IMG/VR virus record: IMGVR_UViG_3300050120_000335
Span: 1 to 31,027 of that record
Strand: one strand, 5' to 3'
Source: a virus
Length of the DNA: 31,027 nucleotides
Part shown: positions 8,288 through 14,029 of the stretch, one piece after another
Layout of the letters: the number at the start of each line of letters is the position of its first letter
Numbering within the stretch: the first letter of the stretch is position 1
Program-made: the position numbers and the translations under genes
Notes under the pieces: generated by a model
Databases searched by the model: none
Told to the model about the DNA's origin: nothing
What the model saw: the letters and a program-made list of their open reading frames with translations, nothing else

Positions 8288-8662
8288 TTAGGAGGCGCGG
8301 ACCCGCAAAACCGTCACAGTGCCCGAGGGTTCGAGATAGACCTGCTTGACCACCCACTTGCGGCCGGCGGCATCAACGAGGAAGTCGGTCGTATCGGGCT
8401 GAGCCGCCATATCGGACTTCGGGAAAAGCACCTTCATGTCGTCCACGGTGACGTCACTCGAATCCATCTCCGCTTCCCTGATCTTGGTGAAGATCACGCG
8501 CGGAAGTGTGTAGTCGGTCTTCGCCACGATGGGCGTCCCGGTCGCAAGGTCGATGCCCGGCTGTCCATTGATTTTGGAATAGGTGCAGACCACGGCTACG
8601 TCGCCAACGGCCTTGAACGCTGCCTGCACTGAGGCGGCGATCTGCTTTCGAAGGCTCGCCAT
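8288..8662 (-). CDS. Putative head closure / head-tail connector protein
   Basis: 124 residues. It starts at an ATG overlapping the upstream stop (TAATG). A helical start (LRKQIAASVQAAFKAVGDVA) is followed by beta-rich sequence (CTYSKINGQPGIDLATGTP, DYTLPRVIFTKIREAEMD, KWVVKQVYLEPSGTVTVLRV). Size and order (adaptor, closure, gp10-like, terminator) match the connector block of HK97- and SPP1-type phages, where the head closure protein plugs the portal. There is no catalytic motif. The assignment relies on synteny and fold pattern. Confidence 0.6.
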   Translation of the reverse strand: MASLRKQIAASVQAAFKAVGDVAVVCTYSKINGQPGIDLATGTPIVAKTDYTLPRVIFTKIREAEMDSSDVTVDDMKVLFPKSDMAAQPDTTDFLVDAAGRKWVVKQVYLEPSGTVTVLRVRAS

Positions 8663-9183
8663 TAAGTCCGGACGATCGGCTTGAAGGCCGGGCGGCGGCC
8701 AGTGGTGACGTAGCCAAGCTCCGCGAGCATGAACACGACGGTGTCCGGCAGAGCGGGGCGGATGTAGTTGAGTTGGTATTTGATGTCGATGACATCGACC
8801 TGAAGCTCGCGCAGCCCGAGTTGGGCGATGGGCGCGGTCCAGTCGTCATCCATGAGGTAGGTGGCGAACTCGCACACTGCCTGCATGACGATGGTCGGGA
8901 CGCAGTCGTCGCCGATCTGGAAGCCATCTTCGTCGTAGGCGCCGTGGCGGGGCCACTTCAGGCCTTGATCTTGGAAGGCGCGTTGGCCCTTCCACTTGGT
9001 CAGCACGTCAATATTTTGGCTCGACCGGACGAGCAGATATTGCTTTTGCGCGACGTCGAGGCCCATCCACTCCTGCGACGCATAAGTGTTCGCGACGATG
9101 TAATCGTCCGCGAACTCCACCGTTGCGTAGGCGTTGGCGTCGGAAACCCCCGCGCCCGTCTCGACGGTGAAAATGAACGACAT
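8662..9183 (-). CDS. DnaT-like / head-tail adaptor protein
   Basis: 173 residues, first gene of the connector operon. The N-terminus VETGAGVSDANAYATVEFAD, then YIVANTYASQEWMGLD and KWPRHGAYDEDGFQIGDDCVP, is the pattern of a phage family called DnaT-like single-stranded DNA binding protein in databases and found at the head-tail adaptor position. The pattern is an SDANAY-type start, then W...D...K...L.rA...ID, then W.R.g..d.dG..i....iP. A structural adaptor role fits this place better than DNA binding. The Shine-Dalgarno GGGGA lies within a hairpin (9211-9193). Confidence 0.75.
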   Translation of the reverse strand: MSFIFTVETGAGVSDANAYATVEFADDYIVANTYASQEWMGLDVAQKQYLLVRSSQNIDVLTKWKGQRAFQDQGLKWPRHGAYDEDGFQIGDDCVPTIVMQAVCEFATYLMDDDWTAPIAQLGLRELQVDVIDIKYQLNYIRPALPDTVVFMLAELGYVTTGRRPAFKPIVRT

Positions 9184-9192
9184 GGAGAGAGT

Positions 9193-9211
9193 CCCCGCAT
9201 TCGGCGCGGGG
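9193..9211 (-). promoter_or_regulatory. Leader hairpin overlapping the ribosome binding site
   Basis: CCCCGC and GCGGGG pair around a seven-base loop directly upstream of the adaptor gene. The GGGGA that would serve as Shine-Dalgarno is in the 3' arm, so translation may be damped unless the stem opens. Confidence 0.4.
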
Positions 9212-9244
9212 AGAGTTTCAACCCGCGCTCAAAATACCGCTTGC

Positions 9245-9273
9245 ATTGTTGCGGGAAATGCGCTTGGGGTCAA
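9245..9273 (-). promoter_or_regulatory. Promoter for the head-tail connector operon
   Basis: TTGACC (9273-9268) preceded by ACGTCACGTTTC, 17-base spacer, then AACAAT (9250-9245). It lies about 60 bases before the adaptor gene and belongs to the shared promoter family. Confidence 0.75.
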
Positions 9274-9322
9274 GAAACGTGACGTCTGAACGTTTGTCAA
9301 CGCATAGTCCAGACACGACAAA

Positions 9323-9342
9323 GGCCGAGGTTTCCCTCGGCC
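9323..9342 (-). terminator. Terminator after the phoH-like gene
   Basis: GGCCGAGG/CCTCGGCC with a GAAA loop, followed on the minus strand by TTTGTC, seven bases after the phoH stop. Confidence 0.75.
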
Positions 9343-9348
9343 AAAATG

Positions 9349-10185
9349 TCAAGAAGCGCGGCGCTCGGCGAGGAAGGAGACATTGGTCAGGTCGACCGGC
9401 GGTCCATCGTCGACGCGGTTGTGGAATTCAAAGGCCTTGACCCAGGCCTTGGCCATCGCCGAACGCACGACGTCATCGGAAGTGAATTGCACGACCTCCA
9501 TCGGCACATCATGGTCGAGCGCCATCCCGATGACCGTATTGAGTCCACTGTCGTGGATGTCGATCTGGTCCATGTCGCCGGTGACGACGACTTGGGCCTC
9601 CTCACCGATCCGGGTGAGAAACAGCCGAAGGTCCGGCAGCGTGGCGTTCTGGGCCTCATCGAAAAGGACGAAGGCATTCGAGAATGTGCGCCCGCGCATG
9701 TGCTCGAAGGAGACAATCTCGAACCTGCCGTCCTTCTTCCAAAGGTCAAGCGTGGCGGCCGAAACCTCGGCCTTGATCCCATCCATCACGGGGACGAGCC
9801 AAGGCTCCAGCTTCTGATCGAGCTTGCCCGGCAAGAACCCGAGCGCATGCCGTGGGTTGGCCACGGTCACTCGGCAGACGATGATCTTGTCGACGCGGCC
9901 CTCGACTAGGCGGCGCGCGGCGATCCGTGCCGGAAGGTAGGTCTTACCCGTCCCCGCGCCGCCGACGGCGAACACGCTGCGGCCTGCAAAAAGGTGATCG
10001 AGATAGGTCCGTTGGTTCGCTGTCTTCGCTTCGAGAGGCTTGCCGCCGGGCTGTCGCCCCTGGCGATCCTGGCGCCGCATTGCGCGCGCCTGCGCTTTGG
10101 TGAGAGGACGATCACTGACGTGATCTTCGAAGGGCGAATTGGTCAAGCGGACCCCATGGGCACTAAAAGCTGTCGGGACCTCCAT
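9349..10185 (-). CDS. phoH: PhoH-like P-loop ATPase
   Basis: 278 residues. Walker A is GGAGTGKT (residues 75-82), Walker B FVLFDEAQN (172-180), with the family signature HALGFLPG (113-120) and the sensor-like TGDMDQID (202-209). VQFTSDDVVRS near 232-242 is the usual PhoH C-terminal arginine region. The first ~50 residues are a basic, probably flexible extension (RRQDRQGRQPGGK). PhoH-like proteins are common in large phages and may act as RNA helicase/ATPases; the phage role is unresolved. The ATG at 10185 overlaps the gene upstream by 23 bases; a start at residue 36 is possible. It ends at its own terminator. Confidence 0.93.
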   Translation of the reverse strand: MEVPTAFSAHGVRLTNSPFEDHVSDRPLTKAQARAMRRQDRQGRQPGGKPLEAKTANQRTYLDHLFAGRSVFAVGGAGTGKTYLPARIAARRLVEGRVDKIIVCRVTVANPRHALGFLPGKLDQKLEPWLVPVMDGIKAEVSAATLDLWKKDGRFEIVSFEHMRGRTFSNAFVLFDEAQNATLPDLRLFLTRIGEEAQVVVTGDMDQIDIHDSGLNTVIGMALDHDVPMEVVQFTSDDVVRSAMAKAWVKAFEFHNRVDDGPPVDLTNVSFLAERRAS

Positions 10186-10381
10186 TTGCCATGGAGATCA
10201 ACGAATCGAGATGCTCGTTCTGCTGAACAAGCAGGCGGGACATGCGGGCGATCGTTCCTGGGGTGATCTCCTCCGATGCGACTTCGCTGAATTCGTGGCT
10301 CGTGACGATCATGGCTGCTTGCGTGCATTCCATGCCGGGGCCCTGAGCAAATGGCCGCACTGATTTTGATTGGATACCCAT
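10163..10381 (-). CDS. Small helical protein of unknown function upstream of phoH
   Basis: 72 residues from an ATG at 10381, chosen because AAGGGGGG lies seven bases upstream; internal ATGs at residues 17 and 24 are alternatives. The C-terminal two thirds is acidic and helical (SHEFSEVASEEITPGTIARM, SRLLVQQNEHLDSLISMANG). Its last codons overlap the start of phoH by 23 bases, so the two are probably co-translated. No family is recognised. Confidence 0.65.
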   Translation of the reverse strand: MGIQSKSVRPFAQGPGMECTQAAMIVTSHEFSEVASEEITPGTIARMSRLLVQQNEHLDSLISMANGGPDSF

Positions 10382-10621
10382 TTGGGCGCCCCCCTTGCGT
10401 TACTAAGTACGGGGCAACCTTACGGCGCATTCACGGGGTAGCAAGAGAGAACCGCAAAATTATTTCGCCGGTGACGGAACTTTTCACGTCACACGGTTTT
10501 TGGCTAGGCCTGCGGCATATTGGACTGCTCATTTTGGGAAGTTTTCTATTGGCTCCCCTCAACCGCCGTACGGCGGTTGGACCATCGGATGCGAGCACCG
10601 ATTGCGCCTCGGAATTCTACC
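10382..10621 (-). other. AT-richer intergenic region with a 20-base palindrome
   Basis: No credible gene. A perfect palindrome (CAACCGCC-GTAC-GGCGGTTG) covers 10560-10579, shortly after the stop of the XhlA-like gene, without a U tract. The phoH unit must start in this region, but no good copy of the family promoter is seen; TTGCTA with AAGGTT 17 bases on is the nearest match and is weak. Confidence 0.5.
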
Positions 10622-10972
10622 TTAAATATGGGTCCCGAAGTGCGCCGGGATCAAACTGAAGACCCAGGTCCCAAGGCCCGCGACCAGGGCCGCGCCCAGG
10701 CCGGTGATCGGCAGGAAGAGGGTCTCGATCTTGGTGAGGCGTGCGCCATGCTCTTGGCCGGCGCGTTCGATCCCGGCGATGCGGCCGGAGAGATCGGTTG
10801 ACTCGATTCGTGCGAGTCGCTCCGCTACCTTGCCTACGTCCTTGGAGAGGGAATCGAACCGGCCGTCGAAGCGATCGAACCGGTTGCTGAGGCTGTCCAA
10901 AATGGTGTTGAGCATGTGGCTCTGGTCACCAACACCCAGCAAGCGCGGGGCGTGTACGTCGTCATCCGACAT
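10622..10972 (-). CDS. XhlA-like coiled-coil membrane protein
   Basis: 116 residues from an ATG at 10972; the frame extends upstream but into the promoter. Residues 20-85 are an amphipathic coiled coil with heptads (LNTILDSLSNRFDRFDGRFD, VAERLARIESTDLSGRIAG). It is followed by one transmembrane helix at about 88-108 (FLPITGLGAALVAGLGTWVF). This architecture matches the haemolysin XhlA / phage small membrane protein family, often linked to lysis or membrane anchoring. No endolysin is adjacent, so a lysis role is only a possibility. It has its own promoter about 40 bases upstream. Confidence 0.6.
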   Translation of the reverse strand: MSDDDVHAPRLLGVGDQSHMLNTILDSLSNRFDRFDGRFDSLSKDVGKVAERLARIESTDLSGRIAGIERAGQEHGARLTKIETLFLPITGLGAALVAGLGTWVFSLIPAHFGTHI

Positions 10973-11012
10973 GGCTCGCGTCCCCGACTGAGCGTTTCTA
11001 GTTGTGGGGCGA

Positions 11013-11041
11013 AGAGTAGGGCCAAAGGGCCCCAAAGTCAA
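11013..11041 (-). promoter_or_regulatory. Promoter for the XhlA-like gene
   Basis: GCCGCGATTC then TTGACT (11041-11036), 17-base spacer, TACTCT (11018-11013). Predicted start is about 30 bases before the ATG. Confidence 0.7.
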
Positions 11042-11147
11042 GAATCGCGGCACATGTCATGTACGGTGTCAACCCCCTTCAGTCGAGGTCGGCGGAACTT
11101 TCGCGCATGTGAGATGCGTGATAGTTCCAGATCGGCGCTCTGGCCCC

Positions 11148-11208
11148 GCGCAGCCGCCTTTGATCCGCGAAAATTCTCGGGATCGGCTGCGCGAGGCCGC
11201 GAATTTTC
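11148..11208 (-). terminator. Mutually exclusive hairpins downstream of tRNA cluster 1
   Basis: GCGCAGCCG (11148-11156) pairs with CGGCTGCGC (11184-11192). GAAAATTC (11169-11176) pairs with GAATTTTC (11201-11208). The two stems interleave, so they are alternatives. They begin just after the last tRNA and could end or process the tRNA transcript; there is no clear U tract. Confidence 0.35.
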
Positions 11209-11209
11209 T

Positions 11210-11292
11210 TGGCGCCCAGGACAGGGGTCGAACCTGCCTCTGCCACTCCGTCTACGGCTCCCGCGTTCGAAGCGCGGACCGGTTACCTGGGC
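11210..11292 (-). tRNA. Atypical tRNA-Arg(UCG) lacking a D arm
   Basis: Acceptor GCCCAGG/CCTGGGC with discriminator G and encoded CCA, and a normal T arm (GCAGG TTCGACC CCTGT). An anticodon arm CCGCG-CTTCGAA-CGCGG follows the acceptor after only eight bases, so the D arm is missing. A 23-base insert with a D-loop-like stretch (GTAGACGGAGTGGCAGAG) sits between the anticodon and T arms. It may be a large variable arm (GCC/GGC). Anticodon is likely, function uncertain. Confidence 0.55.
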
Positions 11293-11296
11293 AAAT

Positions 11297-11376
11297 TGGC
11301 AGCGACGGAAGGGATCGAACCTCCGACCTCTCCCTTCGCAGGGGAGCGCTCTTGATTTCCGCTGAGCTACGTCGCT
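11297..11376 (-). tRNA. tRNA-Arg(GCG)
   Basis: Complete cloverleaf: acceptor AGCGACG/CGTCGCT, anticodon loop CTGCGAA on a CTCCC/GGGAG stem, T loop TTCGATC, G73 and CCA encoded. GCG is unusual for bacteria, which normally read CGC with an inosine-modified ACG tRNA. Confidence 0.92.
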
Positions 11377-11386
11377 ATATAGGTAT

Positions 11387-11462
11387 TGGCTGGACAGGCT
11401 AGGTTCGAACTAGCGGCCCTCGGAGTAACAGTCCGGTGCTCTACCAACTGAGCTACTGTCCA
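11387..11462 (-). tRNA. tRNA-Asn(GUU)
   Basis: Acceptor TGGACAG/CTGTCCA, D arm GCTC/GAGC, anticodon loop CTGTTAC, T loop TTCGAAC, G73, CCA encoded. One mismatch at the base of the anticodon stem. Confidence 0.93.
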
Positions 11463-11473
11463 ATAGAATAGAA

Positions 11474-11547
11474 TGGTTCGGGGAGTAGGACTCGAACCCA
11501 CAAAGACGGCACCAAAAACCGCCGTTTTACCATTAAACTATCCCCGA
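11474..11547 (-). tRNA. tRNA-Gln(UUG)
   Basis: Acceptor TCGGGGA/TCCCCGA, anticodon loop TTTTGGT on GCGGT/GCCGT, T loop TTCGAGT, CCA encoded. Discriminator A rather than the usual G. Confidence 0.9.
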
Positions 11548-11582
11548 TCAGCGAGTGATAACTTCGCTTAAAGTGCATGCAT

Positions 11583-11657
11583 TGGTAGGCGATGGGTGGA
11601 TCGAACACCCGACACCCGGTATGTGACACCGGTGTTCTACCGCTGAACTAATCGCCT
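11583..11657 (-). tRNA. tRNA-Val(CAC)
   Basis: Acceptor AGGCGAT/ATCGCCT, anticodon loop GTCACAT on a CCGGT/ACCGG stem giving CAC, T loop TTCGATC, A73, CCA encoded. It reads GUG, common in GC-rich genes. Confidence 0.88.
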
Positions 11658-11662
11658 GTTGT

Positions 11663-11738
11663 TGGTCGCAGATATAGGACTCGAACCTATGACCTACCAG
11701 TTATCAACTGGGCGCTCTACCGACTGAGCTAATCTGCA
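11663..11738 (-). tRNA. tRNA-Ile(GAU)
   Basis: Acceptor TGCAGAT/ATCTGCG with a U-G first pair, anticodon loop TTGATAA, T loop TTCGAGT, A73, CCA encoded. Confidence 0.93.
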
Positions 11739-11745
11739 TTGGTAT

Positions 11746-11820
11746 TGGTGGACACGGGTACCATCGAAGTACCGACCTCGGGGGTTTCAAGCCCGCGCTC
11801 TACCACTGAGCTACGCGTCC
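11746..11820 (-). tRNA. tRNA-Phe(GAA)
   Basis: Acceptor GGACGCG/CGTGTCC, anticodon loop TTGAAAC (GAA) on CGGGC/CCCCG with one C-C mismatch, T loop TTCGATG, A73, CCA encoded. Confidence 0.88.
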
Positions 11821-11825
11821 GTTGA

Positions 11826-11909
11826 TGGTGGGCAGAGAAGGTATGCGCGCCTTCACAGTCGAAACGGCGGATTTACAGTCCGCTGGGCTCACTCGTGCCC
11901 GGTCTACCC
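11826..11909 (-). tRNA. tRNA-Tyr(GUA) with non-canonical T loop and D loop
   Basis: Acceptor GGGTAGA/TCTGCCC, A73 and CCA; anticodon arm GCGGA-CTGTAAA-TCCGC; variable region CGTTTCGACTGT close to that of bacterial tRNA-Tyr. The T stem GAAGG/CCTTC is intact, but its loop is CGCGCATA instead of TTCGANN. The D loop (ACGAGTGA) lacks the GG pair that contacts it. The tRNA is recognisable but its elbow is altered. Confidence 0.8.
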
Positions 11910-11964
11910 GTGAATTACTATCAGCCGCCCGTCATGGGGAACTCCTTGGAAATTTGGACAAAAG

Positions 11965-11999
11965 AAAAGGCCCGCCGGTGGGAAACCGGCGGGCCTTTT
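11965..11999 (-). terminator. Strong terminator between the 12-kb mini-unit and tRNA cluster 1
   Basis: A 14-bp stem (AAAAGGCCCGCCGG with CCGGCGGGCCTTTT) around a short loop, followed on the minus strand by CTTTTG. The symmetric A/T flanks make it potentially bidirectional. Confidence 0.85.
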
Positions 12000-12025
12000 G
12001 CAGGAATGAAGTTGAGGTCTGGGAC

Positions 12026-12121
12026 TTAGATTTCGGTCCCACCATCAGCCATGCGCAAAAGGCCCGCTCGGAAATTCCGGCGAACTCGAATCTGCTGCAC
12101 GTTGATATAGGTCTTGCTCAT
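12026..12121 (-). CDS. Possible leaderless 31-residue basic peptide
   Basis: Frame MSKTYINVQQIRVRRNFRAG then LLRMADGGTEI, from an ATG at 12121 to a TAA at 12028-12026. It is the only frame between a family promoter and a strong terminator. The -10 ends five bases before the ATG, so the mRNA would begin at or next to the start codon; there is no Shine-Dalgarno. Leaderless translation is known in some bacterial groups. The alternative is a small RNA of about 150 nt with no protein. No homologue recognised. Confidence 0.4.
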   Translation of the reverse strand: MSKTYINVQQIRVRRNFRAGLLRMADGGTEI

Positions 12122-12126
12122 AGGGT

Positions 12127-12155
12127 CTTGTCTCACATCTAGCTGGGGCTGTCAA
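12127..12155 (-). promoter_or_regulatory. Promoter of the 12-kb mini-unit
   Basis: CACACGTCATGTTTG then TTGACA (12155-12150), 17-base spacer, GACAAG (12132-12127). A clear member of the promoter family. The eight-tRNA cluster lies downstream of the terminator and may rely on read-through from here. Confidence 0.72.
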
Positions 12156-12171
12156 CAAACATGACGTGTGG

Positions 12172-12645
12172 CTACGGATCGCTGTTGATGCCGGCCCATT
12201 CAAGCTGGCGCATGAAACGCCTAACCAGGACATTGACCTCAAGCAGAGTCTCCGCATGAAGCTCGTCGACGGGCATCTGGTTGACGAGAATTCCGCCTTT
12301 CACCCGATGGCAGTGACCGCGCTCGATCAGCCTGCGGACGTGTCGTCGCGTCGTCTCTACTGGCAGCCCTACCGCGCGCGACACGGCAAGGACGCTCACC
12401 GGGCGCCGTTCCTTATCAGGCGGGACATCACCAATGCCGAGGTAGCGGGGCGGCTGCGACTGATTGCGGTCGATGTTGACATTGTTGGCTTGGATGATCG
12501 CGAGCGAAATCAGGGCCGTGATGAGTTCGCCGTGGTGGGCCTTGGCGAAGCAGGTCATACTGCGGGCGATGAATGCGGCGGTGATCCTTACCGCGATGCG
12601 TGTTCGTCGCTGGCGCTCGTTGCCTGCATCCTCGCCTACAGACAT
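12172..12645 (-). CDS. Helix-turn-helix DNA-binding protein
   Basis: 157 residues from an ATG at 12645, preferred over a GTG 15 bases upstream because GAGGGG lies seven bases before this ATG. The N-terminal part has a helix (ELITALISLAIIQANNVNID). Residues about 83-122 form a winged helix-turn-helix: VSVLAVSRAVGLPVETTRRH then VRRLIERGHCHRVKGGILV, with the recognition helix near 95-108. The type resembles marR/gntR-like winged helices, but no exact family is claimed. It could regulate phage or host promoters. It is downstream of the protease gene, 90 bases apart. Confidence 0.7.
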   Translation of the reverse strand: MSVGEDAGNERQRRTRIAVRITAAFIARSMTCFAKAHHGELITALISLAIIQANNVNIDRNQSQPPRYLGIGDVPPDKERRPVSVLAVSRAVGLPVETTRRHVRRLIERGHCHRVKGGILVNQMPVDELHAETLLEVNVLVRRFMRQLEWAGINSDP

Positions 12646-12734
12646 TTTTACGCCCCTCACAAACCCGTGTTCGGCTTAGCTGTAGTGTCAGACAGGAGTT
12701 AGATCATTCAACCGCCGGGGTATGCGGCGTCTTG

Positions 12735-13499
12735 TTACACGCGAATCGTCCACGCGTCATCCGCGAGATTTTGATTCTCTACATACGCAGCGGGTAGCCA
12801 GCCATAGCCGTGATTTCCCCAATCGGCGCCCCAGGAATTGCGGAACTTATAATAGTCTCCGACGCCGTTGGTTCCGACCTTATGGTGGGTGTCGTAGCCC
12901 ACGATGCAGATGCAGTGACCCCCGATAAGCTGGTCATCGACCTGTGGCATCATTACGACGCCATTCTCGGCCGTGGCCTCACTCTCGAAACTTTCGTAGA
13001 CGGAAATCCCGAGGACGAACGGAAAGCCCTCAGCGAGACAGGTGCGGAACTCGTCGCGCCCTTTCAACCGCATATAGCTGCTGATCTTGTGCTTCGCGGC
13101 CTCGACCATGACGTCGGCCGGCGGCGCCGTGAAGAGCTTGGTCTCGTCGTATGGCCATAGCTTTTCCGGCGCGAGGCCGATCTGGTGCAGGACCTTGATG
13201 CCGTCCCTGATCTGGGCCCCGGAATCGGTATTGGTCGTCTTCTCGATCGCCCGTTCGTCGTAATAGAGTTGGAGCGGCGAGCCGACGAAATTGGGATGGA
13301 GGAAGCCGTAGGCGCCGGTGAGGCCGAAGCCGGTGCAGCAGCCGCTCTGGTCCTGGTCGCGGACCGCCTGGAACCGCGCGCTCAGGTCGGTCTTGTCCGG
13401 CAGCTTCTGCGGCTTGGCCGCGCCATAGGTGCGGTCGCGCAGGTCGGGAAGATCGGGCGACCAGCCATACTTTTTGATCTTGCGTGGTTGGATAGCCAT
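12735..13499 (-). CDS. Papain-like (C1 family) cysteine protease
   Basis: 254 residues from an ATG at 13499, with AAGGA seven bases upstream. The start KKYGWSPDLPDLRD is typical of C1-like peptidases of microbes and viruses. All active-site elements are visible: the oxyanion Gln49 and nucleophile Cys55 in DQDQSGCCTGF, His195 in GGHCICIVGYD, and Asn221 in FRNSWGADWGNHGYG. There is no signal peptide and no long pro-region. It may process phage proteins, act on host proteins, or be a virion component. The 410-base leader before it is unusually long for this genome. Confidence 0.9.
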   Translation of the reverse strand: MAIQPRKIKKYGWSPDLPDLRDRTYGAAKPQKLPDKTDLSARFQAVRDQDQSGCCTGFGLTGAYGFLHPNFVGSPLQLYYDERAIEKTTNTDSGAQIRDGIKVLHQIGLAPEKLWPYDETKLFTAPPADVMVEAAKHKISSYMRLKGRDEFRTCLAEGFPFVLGISVYESFESEATAENGVVMMPQVDDQLIGGHCICIVGYDTHHKVGTNGVGDYYKFRNSWGADWGNHGYGWLPAAYVENQNLADDAWTIRV

Positions 13500-13910
13500 C
13501 GATGTCCTTGGGGATGGGCGGCCAACGTGGACCCGCCGAGGTTCGCGGGCCTCGGCGGGTCTCCGTCGTGCGCGCACTCTCACCGAGTACGATCCCAGGC
13601 GATGTGGGGGCTCTGCCGAGGCCGCCATTTCGGGCGTCGGACAGTTCACCAGGACGTGCAACATCCACGCCTATCGCTCCCCGTCTTTCCGGGGCATGTC
13701 AGCGCTGTTCCGCCCAGGCGACCGTCGCCACCTTTGAACGCGAGGCAGAGCCCTCGTATGACGGCCATCGGCCGCCTCCGGGGTATGGAGCCCGGTCTCC
13801 TCGTGATCGTCTCTTGCGCAGCGGTACTCGATGGTCGGGACTAGCCGCGACCTGAGACGGGTGCGCCGTCTGACGATGCTTCCACCGACACTGCCGGCTT
13901 TCACGCTCCT
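13500..13910 (-). other. Long untranslated leader of the protease gene
   Basis: About 400 bases between the family promoter and the protease start without a convincing gene. One GTG-started frame (13897-13671) is Arg-rich, has AAGGAG only one base before the GTG, and is not accepted. A stem CCCGCCGAGG/CCTCGGCGGG (13532-13559) lies just upstream of the ribosome binding site and could attenuate expression. Confidence 0.5.
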
Positions 13911-13939
13911 TGTATGACCGCGTGCGCCTATGAGGTCAA
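13911..13939 (-). promoter_or_regulatory. Minus-strand promoter for the protease / HTH unit
   Basis: ATGTCGCGTTTC then TTGACC (13939-13934), 17-base spacer, CATACA (13916-13911). It is back to back with the plus-strand promoter at 13996. Confidence 0.68.
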
Positions 13940-13995
13940 GAAACGCGACATGTGGCAGCCCGGACAGAATTCTTCGAGTCAACGCGTTTTTGGCG

Positions 13996-14023
13996 TTGAC
14001 GAATGATCCGGGTGCTGTAGAAA
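13996..14023 (+). promoter_or_regulatory. Plus-strand promoter of the large RNA
   Basis: TTGACG (13996-14001), 16-base spacer, TAGAAA (14018-14023). The -35 is half of an inverted repeat GTCAACGC/GCGTTGAC (13978-14000), so a TTGAC occurs on each strand. Confidence 0.6.
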
Positions 14024-14029
14024 GACATC

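Noticed and set aside
9345-9360. TGTCAAGAAGCGCGGC at the end of phoH resembling the promoter block
   Set aside because: It is inside the phoH coding sequence at its stop codon, the upstream consensus is missing, and a terminator follows directly.
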